DNA of 24,207 nt from a virus, in IMG/VR virus record IMGVR_UViG_3300010389_000137, positions 1 through 24,207 of that record; one strand, given 5' to 3'. Below are positions 7,283 to 16,569 of this stretch, in pieces (within the stretch, counting starts at the first letter, position 1; each line of letters opens with the position of its first letter). A program made the position numbers and the translations under genes. The notes beneath the pieces are model-generated. The model made no database searches. It was not told where the DNA came from and worked only from the letters and a program-made list of their open reading frames with translations.

Positions 7283-7496
7283 TAATAAAACTCCTTAGTA
7301 AATTTTTAATTTCACTCAAATCACTTTTTACATCACTCAAGTCATTTTCAATACTTTCAATTCGCTTAGATTCATCCTCTTTAATTTTCTTGGAATTAAT
7401 ATAGTTCTTATATGCTTGCATATCTGTATTAATGATAGCGTTTGTTTCTGTATCACGAAATAAATTGACTTCATCCTTTACTTTAACCTTTTTCAT
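7269..7496 (-). CDS. Small coiled-coil protein, 75 aa (hypothetical)
   Basis: Starting at the ATG at 7496 gives 75 residues: a basic start MKKVKVKDEV, a middle FRDTETNAIINTDMQAYKNY, and a C-terminal heptad-like helix ESIENDLSDVKSDLSEIKNLL that should form a coiled coil. A TTG at 7505 would add three residues and overlap the upstream stop; the ATG, one base after that stop, is preferred because MKKVKVKD is the kind of start I recall for similar cyanophage proteins. No separate promoter is visible, so it probably depends on the transcript of gp8 and the DUF4815 gene. Role unknown; the place within the structural block suggests a small virion or assembly protein. Confidence 0.75.
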   Translation of the reverse strand: MKKVKVKDEVNLFRDTETNAIINTDMQAYKNYINSKKIKEDESKRIESIENDLSDVKSDLSEIKNLLRSFINESR

Positions 7497-7497
7497 A

Positions 7498-10400
7498 TTA
7501 TGCAAGCGATATAACTCTAAAGTCCCTCAGTCTTGGTGGATACGCTTGATTTGTTGACGTTCCAATTACTTTAATACTAAAGTATCTGAAAGATTCTAAA
7601 TTATCAACACTAAACTCATAATCTTTGAATGTTATTTCATTACTTTCAAATCCAAGAGTGTTGTTCTTTGGAACAAATACATCAGATGTTCCGTCATTGT
7701 TTGCTGAATTAATAACCTGTCCAGATTCAAGTCTATTTGCATATCCTGGGAATGGATAGTAGATAGGTTCATCATCTACATTGTTCATGATAGCATAGAA
7801 TGCTCTCAGATCAGCATATGGATTAATATATGCCGAAACCAATATTCTAATGGAAGTAGCAGGAATCTCTAATTGAATAGGTCTGGTTGCATAAGTAAAT
7901 GCTGATGGATCATCTCTTAAAGTAGAAACTCTAACGTCTGCAGCATAATCATCAATTACAGAGTTAACTCTATTGGATGCAAAGATCATACCAATTCTAT
8001 CAAGATCAATCGATGGAGTTAATCTATTATCAGTTGTGGAAAGATTAATAATCAATTCCATAGATTTGTTTCCAGGAATACTACCCAATTTCTCAGTTTC
8101 ATTTACCTTAGATGCGATCATCCTTGGAGAAGAGAAGTAGTTGTTTGAATCCAGAGAAATAGCTTCAAATCCTTGATCCTCGAATGAAATCTCAGTTCCT
8201 GAAATACTTGTTCCGCTAATAGTTCTCATATCAGCAGCAAGGTTTGTCTGTGGATGGACAAGCGTTTGAATAACAGGTCTTGCAATTTCAAAAGGAATAT
8301 TTTGAGTTGCTTTAATTAGAGATCCACCTGTAGATTTTGTACTATTCAGATAAAGTGATGGGAAACTTGCACTAGAGGTTCTATTAACACCATTAGAACT
8401 GGTGTCAATCCTAATAGTATAGTAGTCAAGTCCAATAGGATCATCTACCGTAGCATCCTGCAGAGAATGCGACTTATTGATTCTTCTCAGAGAAACACCA
8501 GAAAGTTCATACTTATAAACTGGAGAACTGACTGAGTGAGTAACTGCTAAAGTAGAATCAACTCCTCTGGAAACTCCTGTCAAAGTATCTCCAGAAACTC
8601 CACTGTATGAGAGAATTTCATTATCAATTAAGATGTAACCAACGTTTGTGGTTCCGACTCCAACATTTTCGAACGTTGTGAATGAAGTGCTAAATCCTGG
8701 AGTTAAAGTAATGTCATCAATTGAATTTGAAGTGTACTCAAGTGCAAGTCTTGCTGGTTCAATATCAGAAGCAATCTTCGAAAGAACAACAGTATTTGTT
8801 CTAGAATGCATTCCGTGGTTACGGTGGTTGACTCTGATGTGAAGTCCATCACTTTCTACGATTGGTGTTGAAGTTACAAATACTCCACCACCATTGATAG
8901 AAGTTACTCCAGCTCCAGTATTACTGGAATAATACAGAGAATTTCCAATACCAACAGCAAACTCACCCTGAACATTATCTAATACAAATTCATTAGTTCC
9001 CGCAATTCCAACAACAGACAATCTTAGGTTTCTTCCAAGAGAGCTGATTCCAATAGATGATGCAGTAAGAACATCACCAACAACATATCCAGTTCCGCCA
9101 ATAGAAACGGTAGCCGCAATAGCAACACCATTTTGGATTGTGATGTTTGCAGTTGCGTTTCTTCCGAGTCCTGTAACGGAAGTAAGAGAAACATCATTAT
9201 ATGTTTGACTTCCACTTGATGGAGTGTATCCAATACCAGCGTTTATAATTTGCAGAGTGCCTGGAGCAATAGATCCGCCAGCACCAACATAAGTTCCAGA
9301 TGCATTAGAACCATCTTGAGTTATCAGATTTCCAATCTCTAGTCCATTATCTGTTACAGTAGTACCTAATCCTACACGTATTCTTCTAGAATTTGTTTGA
9401 ACAGAGTCTCTAACTAAGGTTGCAATTTGTTTGTTGTTTTCAGTTAAATCTGGACTGAACATTGTAAAGAATCCATCTTCAACAAATCTTGCAGTATAGA
9501 GATTAAACTTCAAGTCTTCATACTGAGATGCTGTCCAAGTGGTTGAGTTTTGAGATTTGAACAAACTTCCAAGGAAGGTTTGTGTGGTAACAAAAACTTG
9601 AGCAGATTCAGGTCCACTGGCAGTAGTAATATCAACCTCACCGATTCTAGAAACCCAAACACTATATTTTGTTGAGTCGGAAATAATAATGACAGCGTGC
9701 TGTTTATTACCTTCTAAGTATACTGGTGCTGGGAAAGTAATTCTAGTTGGAACTGATGCGTCATCGGAAAGATTAATTTCATCTGGATTAACAACAACAG
9801 TACTGAAAGGATAGATTTCAGTAGTTGGAGTTCCTTGAACCATCGAACGAAGTTCAAGAACCACAGGTAAAATTTCATCCTTGGATTGGAAGAACAAATC
9901 TATACTTGTAACATATCTACCAGTACTATCTGCATCATCTCCAATGTAGAAAGATTGTGCCAGGGGATCTCCACCCCAGTTCCATGGTGGTGGACTCCAT
10001 GGTGGTGGAGGTGGAGGTGGAGTTCTATCAATAACTGTTCTATTGACTTGTTGAATTGCTCTAGTAGCAGTGACATTCGCATTTTGAATTTCAGTATCTC
10101 TGAGAGCAAGTATTACATCTCTGTTCTGAGTAATAAGTCCTTCAGCATAGAAATTAGATTCTGCCTGAGACAGTAATTCGTTTGGAATTGGATTGTTTGT
10201 GCTGTTACTGGTAATCTTTAAAGTCTTAATACCAGTGCTAAATCTTGGGTTAGTTGGAACCCTTGGATTTGGGATAAAGAATGATCCAATTACAACACCA
10301 GAATTGTCAGTAACAAGTCTACTTGTAGTAACTCTTGCTCTTGCTTTACTTGATTGTCCAACAACTATCATTCCAGGATATATTTGTCCATAGAAATCCC

Positions 10401-13400
10401 AACTACAGAAGTCAGCAAGACTAATTGTATCGATATTGAGGATTGTTGAATTTGTTGTATATGATCCTGGAAGATCTTCTAATTGATTATATGGATTCTT
10501 TGTGAAAACATCTGTTGGAGCATCAAGAGGTCCATATCTATGGTTTGCAACTGCTAGTCTAACTTTAAATTCTGTTGCTTGTCCAGATAATCCAAGAACT
10601 GTTTCTCCAACAGCAAATGTTCCCTCCAACATCTCAACTTCCATGAGTTTTGGAACAACATATTCACTCATATCTTGTCCATCAAAGAAAGCATAAACCT
10701 GGGTGAATGGTTTTAACTTCTTAGCAACAAACTCAATGTTTCTAGATCTCATGAATGGGTTAATGTCAATACCCACAACACGATCACCGAGAGAAACTTG
10801 GTTGATTGGATTCAGAGTTCTGGTTGTAGTACCAGTTCTAGTTGCAGTACCTGTCTGGGTATTTGTGATGGTTGTAATCCACCCATTTACTGCAGTATCT
10901 GTAGTTGATCCAGTCCAGTTATTTTCCCAAGCATTCCATGCAATAGGTGCCCATCCACCTTGAGGATCATTGATAACTTCTGCCTCGACGAGATCTAATT
11001 CAACTTCATATGTTTTACCAGTAATTCCCTCTACCGTAAGAGATTCAACTCTTGTTTGATCAACCCAAACATCAGATGTTGGGTTTAAATCTACGATACC
11101 GATATATGAAGTTACCAGATATGGAGTTACGTTTTCAATTCTTGTTGCAAGTGGTTGGGAGAATTCCAGAACTTCTTGATAATCAAGAGTAATAACGCCT
11201 TTTCCAGTTGAAGATGGTGTAATTCCACTTCTCTTCACATTATTTGCAATAAGATCGGTTACATACTTAATATCAGCATTTGGATTTATAATAGTTCCAA
11301 TTCCAACAAATGATCTAGATCCAATCAGAAGATCGAGTTCTGTTGTGAATGGAGAAGGTCTTAATTCTCCATTTAAAACATCAATACTATTTTTTGGTAC
11401 TGTAACTTTTCTTTGGAAAGCAGTTGTGGAGAAGTTATCTACAAATATTCCAGACTTAAATCTTTCAAGTCCGTTAGCATCTTTTATTTGCAGATTCTTT
11501 GCATTATTTTCAAGAAGAGAAAGAGTGGTATAAAATTCTAAGTTTTTGATTCTGGTTTCCAATCTAGCAATATCCATCATTCTATATCTCTTATGCTCGA
11601 TAAGATTAATAGACGCTTCTCTTAAATCACAAAGGTAAGGTGGTAAAGTAATTCTTGCAATTTCTAATGCATCGGAAGAATCATCTGGGAGTTGTGGAGA
11701 TTCTGATGGAATACCTTGCTTCAGAAGAACAATAGGTCTTCTTTCATATGAGTCTGAAATTCTATAATTGTTTGATTCGGTTGCAAGATACAGTCTATCG
11801 ATTCTTCCAAGGTAGAAGGAATAATTGCAGACAATTGCTTCATCAGATGCTAAAATATCCAAGGAAGAATTTTGTTCTTGATCAAAAGATCTTCCAAAGA
11901 ATTCGAATGGTGAATATGAAGCAGTTTCTGGATCAAAAGTATCAACTCTAGGTCTTGCGTCAATAATGTCAGATATTTTATTATTATCAACTGTAGGTAG
12001 ATCGCAATAATCAAACTGATTATAAGAATCTACAATTGTAATATCTCCAGTGTCCGAAGCTGGAATATATGCAGACTCATAATATACCTTTATCTTTTTG
12101 GTTGGCGATAAAGCATTTGAATTTCTAATAATTCTTGAGTAATCTAAAATCGTGCTTTTCTGTCCAGAATTTAAGCGATATTTCTCGGTGATATTATTAG
12201 ATCCGCCACTAACAGTAGATATAATGGCAGTTATTTTGGATTCCTTGAATTCAATTATTTCTCCCTCTATGAAAGATAATTCATTAAGAGAAACATAACC
12301 AACTGTTAGTGAATTTGGTTTTTCTAAGCAAATAGCAACATTACCACTTTCTCTTCCTACAATTTCTTCTCCAATTATTATTTCACTAGTGGTTCCTGTT
12401 GGCGATGAAATATTCTGTAAGAGAATAACTGGTGTAGTAGGATCTTGAATTCCAGAAGACTCGAAGATTGCATGTATCTTTGTTACTTCTGGAACATTTA
12501 AGCAGATTTGATCATCTTGAACTCTTGTTCCATATGGATAACTACCATAAACAAGTCCATCATTGTTTGTAGTATTTCCAACGCCAGTATTTGTACCAGA
12601 ATATGAGTAAATTGATTTATTAATTATTACACTGTTTACTCTATTCTTATTTTTTGTTCTCGCCTTTATTCTTATCTTCTGTACAGTTGTAATTAATTTT
12701 GCATTTCCATCAGAAGTCAATCCATTAATAGTAAGTTCTTTACCACCAGTAGTAAATGCAAACTGATCATTCTCTAATGGTTCAGTGCTTCCATCATCTC
12801 TAATCAATACATATCTTTCTTCATCAAATGGCATGAAAACTTCATTTGATGAAAGTTCTGTTGGTGGAATTGTTAATGAGTTTGAAGAGATGACAACATC
12901 AAATTGTCTTCTGGTGATTAATTGAGAATCTGTGAGATCAATTGATGAAATATAATCTTTAGGTAATGGTGTGTATAATGTATTATCCGTCGAGTTGAGG
13001 AAACTGGATTTTAAGATATTGAACTGTGATGGATTAATTTGTGTTGTGGGCAATCCACCATCACAAATTCCAGAAACAGTTGTTATTCCAGATATTGTCA
13101 GTGATCTGCTGGAGACTGTTACAATTTTAGCAAATGTTGGAACTATATCTCCTGGTTTTGAGAAAGATACTAAATTACCTTCTGTTGCTACGCCAACAAA
13201 AGTAAAGTCAGAAGATGTTACTGTAGATATTCCAGCAAATTCAGCAGTTATGTTAACTGATCCAGCATTTTCTCTAGCATACTGTCTGGTATCTGCGGTG
13301 AAAGTTGATGCCGTGCCAGCAAGTCCATAAAGAGATTTTACATCTCCAGTTCCATATGAAGTAATTGCAGTCGCAACTCTAGAGTTCTCTATTCCATCGA

Positions 13401-14979
13401 AGAAGAATTTTTCTCCAATAGCAAATGTTCCGCTTACATTATATGCAGTAATAATTCCAGAGTTACTTGCATTGTATCTCAAGAAACCAGTTGCTCCAGT
13501 TGCCTTTCCTCTAATGAAAGTTGGAGTTGATAAAGTAATCGGTTCGTTTAATGAAATTTCTGTATATGTTTGAATATCATACAGAGAAATTTCCCAATTG
13601 TTTGTATTTGGGAAAGCAGTATTATATGAACCAGACTCTAAAGCAAAATCATATACTCTTGCAATTCCAATTTCTTTTCCAGAAGCAGAATATTGATCAG
13701 CACCAACTCTACTGTCTCTCAGACTTACTGTATATGACGTAGAAATTCCAAGTGAGGGTGAACCATAAACTCTATTCAGAGAATATGTTGCTCCAGTAGA
13801 ATATATGATACTCTGATCATTTAAAGTTTTTGTAGTTCTTGGTTTATCAAAATCAACAAGTGTAGTTGAGATTAGTTCTGTTTCATATCCTTTAACATAT
13901 GCTTTACCTGGAGATATTCTATAACAACCAAGATCATCGGATGGGGTTTCATTTTGATATGTTAATTGTCCCTCTTTAAATATTCCACCATTTCCTTTGC
14001 CATCATTTAAAGAATTTTTTACTTCTACTTTAAATGGTTTGACATAGTAATCTCCAGATTCATCATAAGTCCTTCTAGCAAGTTCATCTGCAAGAAGATT
14101 ATAGTCTGTATTTGGATTAAATCTTACAAGAATTCCATCTTGAATTCTGATAAGCTCTACAAAATTAGGAGTAGTATTATCATCAAGAGGAAGTTTTACC
14201 AACCTTGCGGTAATTTTAAATCTATCTGCCCCTGGTGCTGCATAGTTTGAAAACCCCTTTGCATTATCTACAAGGGAAGGATCTATATCCGAATTGATGA
14301 TTTCTTCTTCAACTAAAAATCCAACTTTATATGTTGGAGTATTTTTATTATAATCTAGAACAACTGTTTGAGAGTAAACATTAGCAAATGCTCCTCTCAA
14401 AAAGTATACACCCTCAGACAGTAAAACTGATGATCCCAAAACTGAAGCATTTGAATTTAAAGTAGTCGCAAATGCTTGGTTTGGTTGAATAGAAGTAGTT
14501 TCCGAAAATCCTGGGGTTACGTTCTGTTCCGCGACAAGATTTTCAGAATTTAAAAATACCTCATTTCCACTAGAACTTGTATTGAGATATTTTACATATA
14601 AAACTGTATTTGGATTATCTGTTTGGTTCTTTTTTAAAACAAAAACTACTCGTGCCTTAACACCAGAAGTTTCTCCAACAATAACACTATCTAAAAGATT
14701 ATCAATGTACAGATCAACATCTGCGCCATTAAAAGTGTCTTGAAGAGCAACTCCAGTAAATCTATTATTATAATTTAACGCACCAGGGATTACAACAGAT
14801 CCTTCTTTAAAAACGTGATTACCAAACTGTTCAATTTGATTCTGAAGAATTGATTGTAATCCTGTTAATTCTCTAGCCTGAACAGGATACCCAGGTTTAA
14901 ATAAAACCTTGTAATAATTTTTTTGAGGATCAAAATCGTCAAAGTATGGAGAGACGTTGAGGTTAGTTTCCTGTGGCAT
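7498..14979 (-). CDS. Giant DUF4815-type virion structural protein (baseplate-associated)
   Basis: 2493 residues. The N-terminus, with SPYFDDFDPQKNYYKVLF (10-27), GYPVQARELTGLQSILQNQI (30-49) and HVFKEGSVVIPG (55-66), is the signature I associate with Pfam DUF4815 of phage baseplate or tail proteins. Further on lie a Trp-rich patch (about 1338-1355, WAPIAWNAWENNW), a segment typical of the family (AFFDGQDMSEYVVP, near 1435), and a proline-tryptophan linker (1654-1668) leading into DPLAQSFYI. A Gly-Tyr repeat pair (about 1905-1980) and an 'ILIDNEILSYSGV...SRGVDST' module (near 2110) follow. The C-terminal domain ends RLRDFRVISLA. It lies between gp8 and gp13, where T4 has genes 9-12, so a peripheral baseplate or receptor-binding role is inferred. 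It starts 6 bases after the gp8 stop, with AAAGA upstream. Confidence 0.88.
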   Translation of the reverse strand: MPQETNLNVSPYFDDFDPQKNYYKVLFKPGYPVQARELTGLQSILQNQIEQFGNHVFKEGSVVIPGALNYNNRFTGVALQDTFNGADVDLYIDNLLDSVIVGETSGVKARVVFVLKKNQTDNPNTVLYVKYLNTSSSGNEVFLNSENLVAEQNVTPGFSETTSIQPNQAFATTLNSNASVLGSSVLLSEGVYFLRGAFANVYSQTVVLDYNKNTPTYKVGFLVEEEIINSDIDPSLVDNAKGFSNYAAPGADRFKITARLVKLPLDDNTTPNFVELIRIQDGILVRFNPNTDYNLLADELARRTYDESGDYYVKPFKVEVKNSLNDGKGNGGIFKEGQLTYQNETPSDDLGCYRISPGKAYVKGYETELISTTLVDFDKPRTTKTLNDQSIIYSTGATYSLNRVYGSPSLGISTSYTVSLRDSRVGADQYSASGKEIGIARVYDFALESGSYNTAFPNTNNWEISLYDIQTYTEISLNEPITLSTPTFIRGKATGATGFLRYNASNSGIITAYNVSGTFAIGEKFFFDGIENSRVATAITSYGTGDVKSLYGLAGTASTFTADTRQYARENAGSVNITAEFAGISTVTSSDFTFVGVATEGNLVSFSKPGDIVPTFAKIVTVSSRSLTISGITTVSGICDGGLPTTQINPSQFNILKSSFLNSTDNTLYTPLPKDYISSIDLTDSQLITRRQFDVVISSNSLTIPPTELSSNEVFMPFDEERYVLIRDDGSTEPLENDQFAFTTGGKELTINGLTSDGNAKLITTVQKIRIKARTKNKNRVNSVIINKSIYSYSGTNTGVGNTTNNDGLVYGSYPYGTRVQDDQICLNVPEVTKIHAIFESSGIQDPTTPVILLQNISSPTGTTSEIIIGEEIVGRESGNVAICLEKPNSLTVGYVSLNELSFIEGEIIEFKESKITAIISTVSGGSNNITEKYRLNSGQKSTILDYSRIIRNSNALSPTKKIKVYYESAYIPASDTGDITIVDSYNQFDYCDLPTVDNNKISDIIDARPRVDTFDPETASYSPFEFFGRSFDQEQNSSLDILASDEAIVCNYSFYLGRIDRLYLATESNNYRISDSYERRPIVLLKQGIPSESPQLPDDSSDALEIARITLPPYLCDLREASINLIEHKRYRMMDIARLETRIKNLEFYTTLSLLENNAKNLQIKDANGLERFKSGIFVDNFSTTAFQRKVTVPKNSIDVLNGELRPSPFTTELDLLIGSRSFVGIGTIINPNADIKYVTDLIANNVKRSGITPSSTGKGVITLDYQEVLEFSQPLATRIENVTPYLVTSYIGIVDLNPTSDVWVDQTRVESLTVEGITGKTYEVELDLVEAEVINDPQGGWAPIAWNAWENNWTGSTTDTAVNGWITTITNTQTGTATRTGTTTRTLNPINQVSLGDRVVGIDINPFMRSRNIEFVAKKLKPFTQVYAFFDGQDMSEYVVPKLMEVEMLEGTFAVGETVLGLSGQATEFKVRLAVANHRYGPLDAPTDVFTKNPYNQLEDLPGSYTTNSTILNIDTISLADFCSWDFYGQIYPGMIVVGQSSKARARVTTSRLVTDNSGVVIGSFFIPNPRVPTNPRFSTGIKTLKITSNSTNNPIPNELLSQAESNFYAEGLITQNRDVILALRDTEIQNANVTATRAIQQVNRTVIDRTPPPPPPPWSPPPWNWGGDPLAQSFYIGDDADSTGRYVTSIDLFFQSKDEILPVVLELRSMVQGTPTTEIYPFSTVVVNPDEINLSDDASVPTRITFPAPVYLEGNKQHAVIIISDSTKYSVWVSRIGEVDITTASGPESAQVFVTTQTFLGSLFKSQNSTTWTASQYEDLKFNLYTARFVEDGFFTMFSPDLTENNKQIATLVRDSVQTNSRRIRVGLGTTVTDNGLEIGNLITQDGSNASGTYVGAGGSIAPGTLQIINAGIGYTPSSGSQTYNDVSLTSVTGLGRNATANITIQNGVAIAATVSIGGTGYVVGDVLTASSIGISSLGRNLRLSVVGIAGTNEFVLDNVQGEFAVGIGNSLYYSSNTGAGVTSINGGGVFVTSTPIVESDGLHIRVNHRNHGMHSRTNTVVLSKIASDIEPARLALEYTSNSIDDITLTPGFSTSFTTFENVGVGTTNVGYILIDNEILSYSGVSGDTLTGVSRGVDSTLAVTHSVSSPVYKYELSGVSLRRINKSHSLQDATVDDPIGLDYYTIRIDTSSNGVNRTSSASFPSLYLNSTKSTGGSLIKATQNIPFEIARPVIQTLVHPQTNLAADMRTISGTSISGTEISFEDQGFEAISLDSNNYFSSPRMIASKVNETEKLGSIPGNKSMELIINLSTTDNRLTPSIDLDRIGMIFASNRVNSVIDDYAADVRVSTLRDDPSAFTYATRPIQLEIPATSIRILVSAYINPYADLRAFYAIMNNVDDEPIYYPFPGYANRLESGQVINSANNDGTSDVFVPKNNTLGFESNEITFKDYEFSVDNLESFRYFSIKVIGTSTNQAYPPRLRDFRVISLA
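9045..9265 (-). repeat. Gly-Tyr beta repeats in the DUF4815-type gene
   Basis: The encoded segments are LQIINAGIGYTPSSGSQTY and then IAATVSIGGTGYVVGDVLTA, separated by an Ala/Thr strand (NATANITIQNG). This is the same repeat type as in gp14. Limits are approximate. Confidence 0.65.
9976..10020 (-). other. Proline-tryptophan linker in the DUF4815-type protein
   Basis: Residues 1654-1668 read seven prolines, W-S, three prolines, W-N-W. Such a segment should be a stiff, extended linker between the N-terminal and C-terminal halves. At the DNA level a 12-base direct repeat (CCATGGTGGTGG) lies inside it, which could let its length vary by slippage. Confidence 0.8.
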
Positions 14980-14985
14980 AATTCT

Positions 14986-16539
14986 TTAGAATTGCAAAAT
15001 GACTTTGATATCTTCTTTTTGATTTGATGATCTAGTTATCGAGGGTCTGTTATCGACATATATGATATTCCCCGAGTGTTTTTTGACTTCTGGGTTTGAC
15101 AATCCAGAGGTAAAAGACTGACCCAAATAATATGTCCTACTATTTATTACGGTAGATATACCACTAAATGCAGTATCTATTGATAAAGAATTATTTGTAC
15201 CAACAATAGTAGTTGTTCCACCAGATCCAACATTAGAAGTAAATCTGTTCAAGTAGAAACCATATGTTGGATTTGTATTAGCAGTTCCATCAGTATTAAA
15301 TCCTACAAGAGATCTGTCCTGCCAGTATTTTAAAACTCCAGTATTTTGATCGTATGAAACAACTCTACCAACAGCAGTTGATCCAACTCCAACTGTTTGG
15401 GTGACTCTACTATCTGCTGGGAAAGTAGCAGTGCTATAACCAATACCAGTTAATTTAATAGCATATACAGCACTTGCCTTACCTTCTGTCAAAATAGATG
15501 TTGAATTATATGCCTCTGGATTTTCTACCAGTCCAACACGAGCAATCTGATTTCCGGTAATAAAATCTGGGTTTTGTAAATCGTTTTCAATTCTGGAATA
15601 TACAATTACGTTGTATGCTCCCAATTCTCTATAGATGTCTGCCCCATGTCCCCCTTGAGGAGGAATGATGACGTTTAACACTGGCGCAGTGCTTCCAGTA
15701 GGAACATTACCTGCCAGAAGATCTACAGTCGCATATGTATATCCAGAACCACCTTTAGTTACTGTGACTGCTTCAACTTTTGAATCATTGTTGACAGTGA
15801 CAGTACACTCGGCACCTGTGCCGTCTCCTTTGATTGGAACTCTAGTATAGGTTTGGTTTGCGGTGCCAAGTCCAACGCCACGATTGGTGATAGTTACAAT
15901 TTTCAATTGTCCACTAGTGGAAGCATTATTTCTTACTGCGCTATCTGTAGTATTTGTCTCCCAATTTTTTGGAACTGGAATAAAGTTTATAGAATCAAAT
16001 TTAATGATGTCACTTGGTTTAATTGTATAAAGATATTTCCAAAGATATCCATCACCACTCGTTCCTGCCGATCTTGGTTCTAAGTCAACAAAAGTTGGTT
16101 CATCAAGAGAAGGTTTTCCTTCTGGATTTTCTGGAGATGAACCGTTTTGTAGACAGATGTAAACCTTATAGTCGCTATTAACAACATAATAATTTGCAGA
16201 ATACAAACTTGTTGCACCAGATGGTTTTGATGTATTTGTTCTGCTGATATCGTGACGATACATGTCATATGTTGTTCCAGATTGCCATGCAACCTTACGA
16301 ACAACTTGTTTTACATCATCTTCTCCAATCTTCTTGAGAGCGATCATTGTATCCCAATAATCATTCTCCTGATCAAAATTATCCTTCGGCGCAGGAGGGT
16401 TTGCATCCCACGTCGAAGAATAATCGGTTGCATTTGGGAGTCCCACAAAAGCATAATAAGAATTTGAAGAAGAGGTTGCTACAGAAACAAAACTCTTAGC
16501 ATTCAGTATTCTTAATTGATCAGTTATAATTGCAGACAT
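14986..16539 (-). CDS. gp8: gp8, baseplate wedge protein with inserted beta segments
   Basis: gp8 joins gp7, gp6 and gp10 in the T4 baseplate wedge. The segment GDGYLWKYLYTIKPSD (162-177) followed by FIPVP matches T4 GDGYVWEYLFEIPPD...IVVPWP. GLVENPEAYNS (336-346) follows T4 ITNPLEAK, and the C-terminal SGNIIYVDNRPSI...KEDIKVILQF matches T4 SGEMIYMENRPPI...TEEINILFTF, ending at the same point. The segment PPQGGHGADIYRELGAYNV (293-311) is typical of marine T4-like gp8. It has 517 residues against about 334 in T4; the surplus includes a Gly-Tyr repeat (about 211-275) and a Gly/Thr-rich stretch after 350. A late promoter motif ends 17 bases before the ATG, and the short leader has no Shine-Dalgarno sequence. 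Confidence 0.92.
   Translation of the reverse strand: MSAIITDQLRILNAKSFVSVATSSSNSYYAFVGLPNATDYSSTWDANPPAPKDNFDQENDYWDTMIALKKIGEDDVKQVVRKVAWQSGTTYDMYRHDISRTNTSKPSGATSLYSANYYVVNSDYKVYICLQNGSSPENPEGKPSLDEPTFVDLEPRSAGTSGDGYLWKYLYTIKPSDIIKFDSINFIPVPKNWETNTTDSAVRNNASTSGQLKIVTITNRGVGLGTANQTYTRVPIKGDGTGAECTVTVNNDSKVEAVTVTKGGSGYTYATVDLLAGNVPTGSTAPVLNVIIPPQGGHGADIYRELGAYNVIVYSRIENDLQNPDFITGNQIARVGLVENPEAYNSTSILTEGKASAVYAIKLTGIGYSTATFPADSRVTQTVGVGSTAVGRVVSYDQNTGVLKYWQDRSLVGFNTDGTANTNPTYGFYLNRFTSNVGSGGTTTIVGTNNSLSIDTAFSGISTVINSRTYYLGQSFTSGLSNPEVKKHSGNIIYVDNRPSITRSSNQKEDIKVILQF
15715..15909 (-). repeat. Gly-Tyr type beta repeat inside gp8
   Basis: The encoded segment runs from LKIVTITNRGVGLG through TGAECTVTVNN to VTVTKGGSGYTYATVDLLAG. 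It belongs to the same family as the gp14 repeats and is absent from the shorter T4 gp8 as I recall it. Confidence 0.65.
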
Positions 16540-16556
16540 TTTATGAGTTTTTTATC

Positions 16557-16564
16557 TATTTATT
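16557..16564 (-). promoter_or_regulatory. T4-type late promoter motif (AATAAATA) for gp8 and following genes
   Basis: AATAAATA on the minus strand lies between the stop of the LamG fibre gene and gp8, ending 17 bases before the gp8 ATG. With a start site a few bases downstream of the motif the leader would be only about 10 bases. Confidence 0.7.
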
Positions 16565-16569
16565 ATGAC

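Noticed and set aside
7503-7505. TTG start for the small coiled-coil gene
   Set aside because: It adds only three residues and overlaps the upstream stop; the ATG at 7496 gives a more natural start one base after that stop. It cannot be fully excluded.
15141-15148. AATAAATA on the minus strand inside gp8
   Set aside because: It codes for part of an Ile-Asn-Ser stretch inside a conserved reading frame and is not followed by a gene start at the usual distance.
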